Shown: one piece after another, positions 7,018-14,470 of the stretch
How positions within the stretch are numbered: position 1 is the first letter of the stretch
Layout of the letters: each line of letters starts with the position of its first letter
DNA from: Bacillus thermotolerans
Lineage (GTDB): Bacteria; Bacillota; Bacilli; Bacillales; Domibacillaceae
Direction of reading: 5' to 3'
Length of the DNA: 64,000 nucleotides
NCBI RefSeq assembly: GCF_000812025.2
Contig: NZ_JWJE02000001.1
Location: 62,001 to 126,000 of the forward strand
Translations under genes and position numbers: made by a program
The notes under the pieces: model-generated
The model's input: only the letters and a program-made list of their open reading frames with translations
Told to the model about the DNA's origin: nothing
Databases searched by the model: none

Positions 7018-7878
7018 ATGAGAAAGATTGGTTTTATCGGAACAGGCGTCATGGGGAAAAGCATGGCTCAGCATTTGCAACAGGCAGGGCATCAGTTATT
7101 TGTTTATACAAGAACAAAATCAAAGGCAGAAGAACTAATTTCAGAGGGAGCAGTCTGGTGCCAGACACCGGCTGAGGCAGCTCAGGAAGCTGAAGTCATG
7201 TTCACAATTGTGGGAGAGCCTTCAGATGTAGAGGGAGTTTACTTTGGGGAACAAGGGATCCTAGCGGGCAGCCGGCCAGGCCAGGTTGTTATTGATATGA
7301 CAACCTCCAAGCCCAGCTTAGCTGTACGAATCTATGAAGAAGCAAAGAAAAAAAAGGTAGATGCATTGGATGCTCCGGTGTCGGGTGGAGACATTGGTGC
7401 AAAAAATGGAACGCTCGCCATCATGGTCGGGGGAAATCGTTCTGTGTATGAGAAAGTCTTGCCCCTGTTTAATATTATTGGAGAAAATATTGTGTATCAA
7501 GGCGAAGCGGGAGCAGGACAGCATGCAAAGATGAGCAATCAAATTACCGTAGCCGGGAATATGATTGGTGTGTGTGAAGCGTTAGTATACGCCCGGGAAG
7601 CAGGGCTTGACTTAGAGAACGTATTAAAAAGCATTACAACCGGGGCAGCCGGCAGCTGGTCCTTGTCTAATTTGGCGCCAAGAATGTTAAAGGAAGATTA
7701 CGAGCCAGGCTTTTACATAAAGCACTTTATTAAAGATATGAAAATAGCAATTGAAGAGTCAGAGCGAATGGGTATTCGTCTGCCAGGACTTTCTTTAGCA
7801 AAGAAGATGTATGAGGAACTGTCATTAAAGGGAGAATCAGAAAGCGGTACGCAGGCACTTATTAAGTATTGGGATTAA
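7018..7878 (+). CDS. ykwC: 3-hydroxyisobutyrate dehydrogenase-like NAD(P)-dependent beta-hydroxyacid dehydrogenase
   Basis: Cytoplasmic oxidoreductase of the 6-phosphogluconate/HIBADH family, 286 residues. The Rossmann motif GFIGTGVMGKSMA is at the N terminus. DAPVSGGDIGAKNGTL (about residues 118-133) is the substrate-loop signature, and GAGQHAKMSNQ carries the catalytic lysine near residue 171. Type and position match B. subtilis YkwC, whose substrate is not settled. AAAGGTGG precedes the ATG. The 27 nt between the upstream terminator and the start leave no room for a promoter, so expression should depend on read-through or on a start within the preceding leader. Confidence 0.9.
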   Translation: MRKIGFIGTGVMGKSMAQHLQQAGHQLFVYTRTKSKAEELISEGAVWCQTPAEAAQEAEVMFTIVGEPSDVEGVYFGEQGILAGSRPGQVVIDMTTSKPSLAVRIYEEAKKKKVDALDAPVSGGDIGAKNGTLAIMVGGNRSVYEKVLPLFNIIGENIVYQGEAGAGQHAKMSNQITVAGNMIGVCEALVYAREAGLDLENVLKSITTGAAGSWSLSNLAPRMLKEDYEPGFYIKHFIKDMKIAIEESERMGIRLPGLSLAKKMYEELSLKGESESGTQALIKYWD

Positions 7879-7885
7879 AGAAAAC

Positions 7886-7915
7886 TGGCCTGCAAGGCGT
7901 TAGCCTTGCAGGCCA
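7886..7915. terminator. Convergent terminator between ykwC and patA
   Basis: Perfect 13-bp stem TGGCCTGCAAGGC with a GTTA loop. On the minus strand it is followed by GTTTTCTTT, so it serves patA best. Confidence 0.85.
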
Positions 7916-7949
7916 AAATCATAACAGGTCGAGAACTGTATAGGCTGCT

Positions 7950-9116
7950 TTACCCCAGGGCAGTACGCTGTTCATTGAGGTAAGCTTCGAGCCTGTCCAT
8001 GCCTTTTTCGATGTTTTCCATTGAGCAGGCAAAGGAAAGACGGAAATATCCTTCACCGTATATGGAGAAAGCACTGCCAGGAACAACGGCCACTTTCTTC
8101 TCCATGGCCAGCTTGTGACAGAAGTCGAAGGAGGAGTCGCTGATCCAGGAAGGGGTTTTCGCAAAAATATAGAAAGCACCATCGGGTTTTTCTGTGTGCA
8201 CTCCCATATGGGAAAGGCGCTCCAACATGTAGTCCCGGCGCTTTTTATATTCATTCCGCATTGGTTGTGCGTCATTTTGGCCCGCTGATACCGCTTCAAG
8301 CGCCGCTCTTTGTGAGATGGACGGGGCGCAGGAGACATTGTATTGATGCACCTTTAGAATATGCTTTGCCAAGGTCTCAGGAGCGAACAAAAAGCCGATT
8401 CGCCAGCCTGTCATCGCATGGGATTTAGATAAGCCGTTTAATACAATGGTCTGTTCTCTTAAGAAGGAGGCAATCGATACATGATCAGTGTCAAAGGTGA
8501 GCTCGCTGTAAATCTCATCAGCGATAACGAATACGTCTTTTCCTCTTAAAAGGTCAGCAATTTCTTTCAGCTCCTCTTTAGAGAGACTAACTCCTGTTGG
8601 GTTGGACGGGTAGGGCAGGATCAGTACTTTCGTTCGCTCGGTTAGAGCCTCGCTGATTAAATCGGCTGTTAGCTTGAACCCGTTATCCCGGGTATCAACG
8701 AGCTGAGCATGCGCCTGGCACATGTCAATGACCGGTTCATAGCCTGGATATACAGGACCAGGCAAAATGACTTCATCTCCAGGAGAAAGCAGCGTCCGGA
8801 GAGTAATGTCAATGGCTTGACTGGCGCCAACTGTTACGATGACTTCAGATTCCGGTGCATAAGATAAATTGTATTTTTTATGTACATATTCTGCAGCCGC
8901 TTTCCGTACATCCAAAAAGCCAGCGTTATGTGTGTAGGTGGTATAGTTGTCCGCAATCGCCTGCGCACCTGCTGCTTTTACATGTTCAGGCGTTAAAAAG
9001 TCAGGCTGTCCTATGGTCAAAGAAATCATATCGTCCATATGGCTGACTAAATTAAAGAACTTGCGAATGCCAGAGATTTGAAGGTTCTTTACTTGTTTGT
9101 TAATTAAATGCTCCAT
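7950..9116 (-). CDS. patA: PLP-dependent aminotransferase PatA (acetylated diaminopimelate pathway)
   Basis: Class I/II aminotransferase of 388 residues, cytoplasmic. NGLSKSHAMTGWRIGF carries the lysine that binds pyridoxal phosphate, and the DEIYSELTF and YPSNPTG motifs are intact. In B. subtilis PatA is assigned to the N-acetyl-LL-diaminopimelate aminotransferase step of lysine and peptidoglycan synthesis. The genes for the steps before (dapH) and after (dapL) are both in this window, which supports that role. The ATG has AAAGGCGG upstream. Other aromatic or branched-chain activity remains possible. Confidence 0.9.
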   Translation of the reverse strand: MEHLINKQVKNLQISGIRKFFNLVSHMDDMISLTIGQPDFLTPEHVKAAGAQAIADNYTTYTHNAGFLDVRKAAAEYVHKKYNLSYAPESEVIVTVGASQAIDITLRTLLSPGDEVILPGPVYPGYEPVIDMCQAHAQLVDTRDNGFKLTADLISEALTERTKVLILPYPSNPTGVSLSKEELKEIADLLRGKDVFVIADEIYSELTFDTDHVSIASFLREQTIVLNGLSKSHAMTGWRIGFLFAPETLAKHILKVHQYNVSCAPSISQRAALEAVSAGQNDAQPMRNEYKKRRDYMLERLSHMGVHTEKPDGAFYIFAKTPSWISDSSFDFCHKLAMEKKVAVVPGSAFSIYGEGYFRLSFACSMENIEKGMDRLEAYLNEQRTALG

Positions 9117-9208
9117 TGAGTTTGCCGCCTTTCTTTATGGATATCCTATATTGTAGCACTGAAAGTAAAGAGAGCCTATGAAAAAAGCGAAAATGGGTGG
9201 AGAGATAG

Positions 9209-10177
9209 ATGATTAGAACGTGCGCTTTAACTGAAAATGGAGAGTTTCTTACGGACATTCCGCTTTCAGAAAAGCAAGAGAAGAATTTAAAGTGGACTTG
9301 GACGGACTTCTACGATCCATCGGCTGAGGAGGCCCGCCTCTTAAAGAGTTTGTTTAAATTTCATCCCCTTGCTGTAGAGGACTGTCTCGATAATCAAAGC
9401 GGTCGTCCGAAGCTGGACTTCTACAAAAACTACGCCTTTTTTCTGATTCATTCGATTGAGCCTGCAACGCTAAAAGGCCGGGAAATTGGTGTTTTCATTA
9501 ACGAGCAGATGATTGTGACAGTGCGACAGCATTCCATAGAGGAAGTGGATGAAGTATGGGATCAAGTACCTGATCAGCCTTCGCTTCAAGAAGGTCCAGT
9601 CCGGATTTTCCACCGCTTAACAGACCTTTGCGTCGATCATTGTTTTCCGCCAGTATATAAAATGGAGGACTTACTGAACAGCATGGATGAAGAGGTGGAT
9701 GTAGCTCCGGGAAATGATTTAATTGACCGGCTGTTTACTATGCGCCACGATCTGGCTAAGCTGAGGCGTACGATCTTTCCGATGAGGGATGTTATTTACC
9801 GGCTTCTCAATTCAACTCGGCTTGATTATATGAAGGAGTATCATATTTATTTCAGGGATGTATACGATCATTTATTGAAGCTAGTGGAGATGCTGGAGTC
9901 CTATCGGGAATTTTCATCCGACGTTCGGGACAGCTACCTATCGGTTAACTCTGATAAGATGAATAATATTATGATGACCCTTACGATCATCACAACGATC
10001 TTTATGCCATTAACCTTTATTGCAGGTGTATATGGAATGAATTTTCACTATATGCCTGAGCTCGAATGGCGTTACGGCTACTTTCTTATATTAGGTTTAA
10101 TGGGAGGCATTTCACTAGTTATGTTTGCCTTGTTTGTTAAAGTAGGATGGCTGCAGGTCCGAAGAAAGCGAAAATAA
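9209..10177 (+). CDS. CorA-like magnesium transport protein
   Basis: Pentameric Mg2+/divalent cation channel subunit of the inner membrane, 322 residues. A large cytoplasmic N-terminal domain is followed by two C-terminal helices. The first ends in the diagnostic YGMNF motif (about residues 280-284), and the tail is basic (VRRKRK). GGTGGAGAG precedes the ATG. It is of the YfjQ type in B. subtilis. The gene is divergent from patA. Confidence 0.92.
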   Translation: MIRTCALTENGEFLTDIPLSEKQEKNLKWTWTDFYDPSAEEARLLKSLFKFHPLAVEDCLDNQSGRPKLDFYKNYAFFLIHSIEPATLKGREIGVFINEQMIVTVRQHSIEEVDEVWDQVPDQPSLQEGPVRIFHRLTDLCVDHCFPPVYKMEDLLNSMDEEVDVAPGNDLIDRLFTMRHDLAKLRRTIFPMRDVIYRLLNSTRLDYMKEYHIYFRDVYDHLLKLVEMLESYREFSSDVRDSYLSVNSDKMNNIMMTLTIITTIFMPLTFIAGVYGMNFHYMPELEWRYGYFLILGLMGGISLVMFALFVKVGWLQVRRKRK

Positions 10178-10288
10178 AAGCTGCTGGCTCTCTCTGAAAA
10201 AGAAGAAAGTCCCTTGAATGAGCTAAAGAACTAATGAAATCAGCCGAAATAAATTGAAAAGAACATTACATACAAGGGGAAGAAAACA

Positions 10289-11191
10289 ATGAGTAGAGAG
10301 AGCGGAATTTTGCTTGAGAGTGGGACAAATGAGCTGGAGATTGTAGAGTTCGAGGTGCAAAATAATAAATACGGCATTAATGTGCTGAAAGTAAAAGAAA
10401 TTATTCAGCCGATACCGGTTACTTTTGTACCCCATGCCCATGAACACATTGAAGGGATTATTCAGCTGAGAGGAGAAGTGCTTCCGGTGATCGATATGGC
10501 CAGAGCACTAGGGCTGCCCCCGCAGCAAAAGGCAGATAGTGATAAATATATTGTCACAGAATTTAATCAGCAAAAGGCTGTCTTTCACGTCCAAAATGTT
10601 TCGCGTATCCATCGGATTTCGTGGGAAGCGATTGAGAAGCCATCCGATGTATATCAAGGAAGTGCCAGCCAGGTCATTGGTGTTGTCAAGATGGATGACC
10701 AAATGATTTTGCTTTTGGATTTTGAGAAGATCATGGTTGATATCAATCCTGAATCAGGTATTCATACTGGGCAGATCAAGCGGTTAGGCGAGAGGGAAAG
10801 GTCGGCCAAGCGCCTGGTTGTGGCGGAGGATTCACCTTTGCTTCGCAATTTGCTGAAAGAAACGCTGGCAGAAGCGGGATATGAATCAGTTGAGTTTTTT
10901 GAAAACGGAAAGCTCGCTTTTGAATATTTGGAGAGCGTGTCCCGGCAGATCGCTTCTGGCGAAGGACCGCAGCTGGTTATTACTGATATCGAAATGCCCC
11001 AAATGGACGGCCATCATTTTACGAAGCGAATTAAAGAGGATCCCGCGCTAAAGGGGCTGCCGGTTGTCATTTTTTCTTCATTAATTACAGAGGACCTTCG
11101 CCATAAAGGAGAGCGGCTGGGAGCCGATGCTCAAGTGAGCAAGCCCGAGATTGCGAAGCTCGTAATGCATATTGATCAGCTGGTTCTTTAA
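10289..11191 (+). CDS. cheV: Chemotaxis coupling protein CheV (CheW-response regulator fusion)
   Basis: Couples receptors to CheA and takes part in adaptation. The CheW-like domain spans about residues 14-155 (FEVQNNKYGINVLKVKEII). The receiver domain spans about 170-295, with the phosphoacceptor in ITDIEMPQMDG and acidic residues in VVAEDSP. B. subtilis has cheV close to patA, as here. AAGGGGAAG precedes the ATG. It implies a motile cell, although no other chemotaxis genes lie in the window. Confidence 0.95.
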   Translation: MSRESGILLESGTNELEIVEFEVQNNKYGINVLKVKEIIQPIPVTFVPHAHEHIEGIIQLRGEVLPVIDMARALGLPPQQKADSDKYIVTEFNQQKAVFHVQNVSRIHRISWEAIEKPSDVYQGSASQVIGVVKMDDQMILLLDFEKIMVDINPESGIHTGQIKRLGERERSAKRLVVAEDSPLLRNLLKETLAEAGYESVEFFENGKLAFEYLESVSRQIASGEGPQLVITDIEMPQMDGHHFTKRIKEDPALKGLPVVIFSSLITEDLRHKGERLGADAQVSKPEIAKLVMHIDQLVL

Positions 11192-11286
11192 CACAAAAAG
11201 ACGCGGGATCCATTCCACTGTATTAGAGACAGTCAACGAAGCATGAGTTCTTTATATAGTGCCATGCCTACATGCTGGATATTGTA

Positions 11287-11331
11287 TTAAAAAAGTACGT
11301 CACTATCGATACGAGTGACGTACTTTTTTAA
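11287..11331. terminator. Large 18-bp hairpin downstream of cheV
   Basis: Perfect stem 11287-11304/11314-11331 with a 9-nt loop, ending in TTTTTTAA and beginning TTAAAAAA, so bidirectional. It lies about 100 nt beyond the cheV stop codon. I see no gene in 11192-11286. Confidence 0.85.
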
Positions 11332-11413
11332 TATTTGAGACCCTTGGGCGTCTCCTTCTCTATTAGAAATATATAAGGCGGTTCATGATCTGCAGGCAGT
11401 ATATATTTCTTGG

Positions 11414-11442
11414 GCTTAAATTGTCTCCCTTTGACCATACTA
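11414..11442 (+). promoter_or_regulatory. Sigma-G-like promoter of the DUF1540 gene
   Basis: CATACTA (11436-11442) is the ideal sigma-G -10. GCTTA (11414-11418) lies 17 bp upstream; it matches four of five bases of the sigma-G -35 and all of the sigma-F GYWTA. The predicted start (about 11449) directly abuts the ribosome site. Confidence 0.65.
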
Positions 11443-11464
11443 AATAATAAAGGAGGCGATTTAT

Positions 11465-11620
11465 ATGGCAGAAGATGTAAAATGCGAAGTGGACAGCTGT
11501 ACGTATTGGGGATCAGGGAACCTATGCAATGCTTCATCTATTTATGTTGTCAACCATACATCTGAGAATGCTTCTACTTCTGAAGAAACAGACTGCAAAA
11601 CCTTTGAACCCAAGCATTAA
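11465..11620 (+). CDS. DUF1540 family cysteine-containing mini-protein (51 aa)
   Basis: Begins MAEDVKCEVDSCTYWGSG and ends ETDCKTFEPKH. Cysteines at 7, 12, 21 and 44 form the CxxxxC...C...TDCxTF pattern of DUF1540, a family common in Firmicutes with a suspected metal-binding role. AAGGAGG lies 8 nt before the ATG. A sigma-G-like promoter upstream and a terminator downstream make it a complete one-gene unit, probably expressed in the forespore. The product's function is unknown. Confidence 0.85.
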   Translation: MAEDVKCEVDSCTYWGSGNLCNASSIYVVNHTSENASTSEETDCKTFEPKH

Positions 11621-11628
11621 AGTCTTTT

Positions 11629-11658
11629 GAAGGTAACCTTTTCGGCTACCTTCTTTTC
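11629..11658 (+). terminator. Terminator of the DUF1540 gene
   Basis: GAAGGTA/TACCTTC stem extended by CC/GG, then TTCTTTT. Confidence 0.75.
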
Positions 11659-11674
11659 AACAGTATAACCAATA

Positions 11675-11884
11675 ATGAAAATTATTATCAAGGAGTTAAA
11701 AATAGAGGAGCTTAATGGGTTGACCGATATTCATATAATGATCCAGAATGAACGAAGTAATGTACACCCTCTCCTCACTGTTAACAGGGGTAAGGAGCTT
11801 TATTTGGAAGTGATGCTAGATGAAAGGTTGAGGAAGAGGCACGGCGTAGTGCAGGAGGGAGAAGTGAGGAAGCTATGGCGATAA
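11675..11884 (+). CDS. Doubtful small hypothetical protein
   Basis: A frame of up to 69 residues with no recognised family and no ribosome site at the ATG. A TTG at 11720 follows GAGGAG at 9 nt and would give 54 residues ending RHGVVQEGEVRKLWR. It starts shortly after the DUF1540 terminator with no visible promoter, and a strong hairpin follows at 11905. It could be non-coding. Confidence 0.3.
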   Translation: MKIIIKELKIEELNGLTDIHIMIQNERSNVHPLLTVNRGKELYLEVMLDERLRKRHGVVQEGEVRKLWR

Positions 11885-11904
11885 ATGTGGTGATAGGCCG
11901 TACT

Positions 11905-11954
11905 AAAAAGGATAGGTAAAGCAGACGGTGCTCCTTTACCTATCCTTTTTGCCA
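11905..11954. terminator. 16-bp hairpin with T tract
   Basis: AAAAAGGATAGGTAAA pairs perfectly with 11935-11950 around a 14-nt loop. T and A tracts on either side allow function in both directions. Confidence 0.85.
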
Positions 11955-12090
11955 TTACATAAAATGCGTAAGGGCTTGTAAATCTTTTTGCCTGCGAAAT
12001 GATTGATAAAGGACCTTGCCCTTTAATTAAACTCCCTGACCATTACTTTATTGATATGCAAGAAAGACACAAGGAGAGCATGCTAAACGA

Positions 12091-12555
12091 TCAGTATGAT
12101 TGACCAAGCGGCTTGAAGACGGGCTTGTTGTACTGTTGTCTTCTTTTGTAAGGAGGCTGCTGCTCTCGTTCGGTACAGCCGGTATATGATTGAAGGATTC
12201 TTTTGGCTTCTGTTAAGTTCATATGTGTTTTAGGGTTTCTTTTCTTTTCATCCAGTCTTCCGAAGTGAGGGAGTTTATCGAAATCCTCTTTGCATGGCGG
12301 AATGTGGAAGGTGTAATTATCACACGTTACTAGTACATCTGATTGCTGCTGGCTATTTCTTGGGTTTTTAGAAAAATGCAGTCCGATTTTTTTCGCCCGC
12401 CCTTCTTTAATCATCTTCAACAACGCTTTCTTCTTCAATAAATACAAATATTTTGGATTAGTCGCTGTCTTAGCATGACGGTTCACCGTAAAAATGGCTT
12501 TAGCGAGGGCTGAAGTAGATGGAGTTTGGGCAGGAGATTCTTTAGGCATATTCAA
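12091..12555 (-). CDS. ykyB: YkyB-like conserved protein
   Basis: Basic cytoplasmic protein of 154 residues with the YkyB hallmarks: ALAKAIFTVNRHAKTA near the N terminus, KIGLHFSKNPRNSQQQSDVL in the middle and KPVFKPLGQSY at the end. B. subtilis has ykyB in the cheV neighbourhood. Function unknown; the basic, arginine/lysine-rich makeup would allow nucleic acid binding, which is only inference. The start is TTG at 12555, 8 nt after AAAGGAG. Confidence 0.88.
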   Translation of the reverse strand: MNMPKESPAQTPSTSALAKAIFTVNRHAKTATNPKYLYLLKKKALLKMIKEGRAKKIGLHFSKNPRNSQQQSDVLVTCDNYTFHIPPCKEDFDKLPHFGRLDEKKRNPKTHMNLTEAKRILQSYTGCTEREQQPPYKRRQQYNKPVFKPLGQSY

Positions 12556-12688
12556 TGAAAAGGCTCCTTTCGGACTAATTTTTATCTATTATACCCCGTT
12601 TTGGGGCGATTGGAAAGTATCTGAATAGTTTTAATAGCAGCAGCGGAGAGGTTAGGCACTTTTTGGAAAGAAGGCGGAGCATGCTTTA

Positions 12689-12985
12689 GTGAATAAAATG
12701 GAAAGCACCACGCACACTAACAATAAAGAAAGCGGAAGGAGTGGTAAGGTGGGTAGTTTCTTACCTGTTTTTTTGATGCTCGTTGTCATTATAAGCGTTA
12801 TTGGTCTTATTTATACAACGAAAGTGGTGAAGCAGGAGGCACAGGCAAAGGAGGGAATGGACGAACCTATTTCCGATAATGTCCAAGCTCATCCATACGC
12901 GAAAAACCCTGTCTTTTGGGCGTATATTCTTGCAGGTGCTGTGACCATTTTGCTCATCCTTTACTTGGCCAGCACATGGTGGTAA
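12689..12985 (+). CDS. Small two-helix membrane protein of unknown function
   Basis: Product of 98 residues, not recognised. A polar, Asn/Ser/Thr-rich N-terminal tail is followed by one membrane helix (FLPVFLMLVVIISVIGLIY). An acidic loop and a second C-terminal helix (FWAYILAGAVTILLILYLA) come next. The GTG start has GGAG 9 nt upstream; an internal ATG (codon 4) is possible. A terminator follows, so it is a monocistronic unit. There is no catalytic motif. Confidence 0.65.
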   Translation: MNKMESTTHTNNKESGRSGKVGSFLPVFLMLVVIISVIGLIYTTKVVKQEAQAKEGMDEPISDNVQAHPYAKNPVFWAYILAGAVTILLILYLASTWW

Positions 12986-12997
12986 CTGGTCGTCCAA

Positions 12998-13032
12998 AAA
13001 GATGACAAGGAAACGCTCCTTGTCATCTTTTT
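12998..13032 (+). terminator. Terminator of the small membrane protein gene
   Basis: AAAGATGACAAGG/CCTTGTCATCTTT, a 13-bp perfect stem with a 7-nt loop, followed by TT. Confidence 0.85.
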
Positions 13033-13078
13033 ATAATAGTAGCGAACAGGCATCGCGGGTTAAGGTGTTTGTCTCCTG

Positions 13079-13321
13079 CTACAATCCATGCTGCTTCAAA
13101 AGACTTGATAATGCTTCTATATTAAATCCTCTTACAGCTTCCCTGCCGACCACGACAGTCGGTGTGGAAAAAGAGTGCCAGATGTCCTTCCATTCTCTTT
13201 GGGCCTCTGCATCGACAGCAATATTTTTTTCCTCATAGGGAACCCCTCGATCATTTAAAAATAGTTTCGTAATTTCGCATGGTGGGCAATCGGGCTGGGT
13301 ATATAAAATAACGGACTTCAT
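13079..13321 (-). CDS. Glutaredoxin/NrdH-like thiol-disulfide protein
   Basis: Thioredoxin-fold protein of 80 residues, cytoplasmic. The active site is CPPC (C12, C15). The cis-proline loop is STPTVVVG (about residues 52-59), and GFNIEALSSLL forms the last helix. This is the short glutaredoxin/NrdH layout used to reduce protein disulfides or ribonucleotide reductase; the partner is not evident here. AAGGAGAG precedes the ATG. Confidence 0.88.
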   Translation of the reverse strand: MKSVILYTQPDCPPCEITKLFLNDRGVPYEEKNIAVDAEAQREWKDIWHSFSTPTVVVGREAVRGFNIEALSSLLKQHGL

Positions 13322-13526
13322 CGTAACTCTCCTTTAAGACAAGGCTATTTAAAGCAGCTTTTATTGGCATTGTTGGAATAAACGAAAAAATAAAATAGTT
13401 GGATATGAAATCGATGTATGGTATATTTCTTTTGCTTATTTATTTTATACGAAACGGTTTGCTACAGTCAAAAGTTAAAATAATCATTGACGCGAGCGAT
13501 AAAGATGAAAGGGGCCGATCTATTTT

Positions 13527-13787
13527 ATGTCACAATTAACAGGAATTATCCAACGCCTGAAGACTCTGCAGGAAGGTGGAGAAACCGGGGAAGTTCAGCA
13601 GCGCTTATTCGAGGTAAATGGCAAAACGCTTTGCCAGGTAAAATTCCTTCCGGGAAAAGATACCTTTGAACTGGAAGTATATGATAAGGACGGTAAAGGT
13701 ACGAAATTTCCTTTTGATGATATCGATATGACAGCAATTGAGATTTTTGAGCTTTTACAAGAAGAGAAACAACAACAATCCGAATAA
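13527..13787 (+). CDS. ykuJ: YkuJ family protein
   Basis: Small cytoplasmic protein of 86 residues. The pattern FEVNGKTLCQVKFLPGKDTFELEVYD...FPFDDIDMTAIEIFELL is that of the YkuJ family, which has a solved compact alpha/beta fold but no assigned function. AAAGGGG precedes the ATG. As in B. subtilis it lies upstream of ykuL (darB), but ykuK and abbA are missing between them. Confidence 0.88.
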   Translation: MSQLTGIIQRLKTLQEGGETGEVQQRLFEVNGKTLCQVKFLPGKDTFELEVYDKDGKGTKFPFDDIDMTAIEIFELLQEEKQQQSE

Positions 13788-13799
13788 TGAAACCGCTGC

Positions 13800-13826
13800 C
13801 CCTGCTTATGACTAAGCAGGGCTTTT
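13800..13826 (+). terminator. Terminator of ykuJ
   Basis: CCCTGCTTA/TAAGCAGGG 9-bp stem with a 4-nt loop, then CTTTT. Confidence 0.8.
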
Positions 13827-13939
13827 GGTTAATTGTGTAAAGCAAGCAGGATGTTTGTTATAATAGAAGGGAGATAAGAAGAAACTGGGGATGTGGGAGA
13901 ACTTCTAAGTAGAGAAAACACATAAAGGGGTAGTATGAA

Positions 13940-14380
13940 ATGATTTCTTTTGAAAGTAAAGACGTACTTCACACAAACATAATGGATTACATTATTCCCG
14001 CTGAAAAAGTGGCCCACGTACAGGTTGGCAATAGTCTCGAGCATGCTTTGCTGATTCTCACAAAAAGCGGGTATACAGCAGTGCCAGTTTTGGATGCTAA
14101 ATATAGATTTCAAGGGTTAATCAGTTCTCCAATGATTACAGAAGCGATTCTCGGACTGGAGAGAATTGAATTTGAAAAGCTGGAGCATATGAAAGTAGAA
14201 GATGTTATGTCGACTGATAATCCTCATTTAACGGTAGATGATCAATTTCGCAAAGCGCTGGGGCTGTTGATTAATCATCCTTTCTTGTGTGTGACAGATG
14301 AAAAAGGGGAATTTCAAGGCATATTAACAAGAAGAGTGATCCTTAAGCATTTAAATTATCATGTAGATCAGCTCAAATAA
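13940..14380 (+). CDS. darB: CBS-domain c-di-AMP-binding protein DarB (YkuL)
   Basis: A pair of CBS domains in 146 residues (about 15-75 and 85-140). VAHVQVGNSLEHALLILTKSGYTAVPVLD matches YkuL strongly. In B. subtilis, DarB without c-di-AMP binds and stimulates the Rel (p)ppGpp synthetase and pyruvate carboxylase; pycA is also in this window. AAAGGGG precedes the ATG. High confidence in identity; the regulatory role is transferred from B. subtilis. Confidence 0.9.
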   Translation: MISFESKDVLHTNIMDYIIPAEKVAHVQVGNSLEHALLILTKSGYTAVPVLDAKYRFQGLISSPMITEAILGLERIEFEKLEHMKVEDVMSTDNPHLTVDDQFRKALGLLINHPFLCVTDEKGEFQGILTRRVILKHLNYHVDQLK

Positions 14381-14394
14381 CAATTTTGTTGATG

Positions 14395-14433
14395 GGACCC
14401 TTTCGCTGCATTTCTTACAGGGGTCCTTTTTTG
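14395..14433 (+). terminator. Terminator of darB
   Basis: GGACCC/GGGTCC stem with a 20-nt loop followed by TTTTTTGTTT. Confidence 0.7.
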
Positions 14434-14470
14434 TTTAACATGCAATTTGTCTGAAGAGGGGATGAAGCCA

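Noticed and set aside
13788-13939. abbA gene expected between ykuJ and darB by B. subtilis synteny
   Set aside because: The interval holds only a terminator and the darB leader; no AbbA-like frame.
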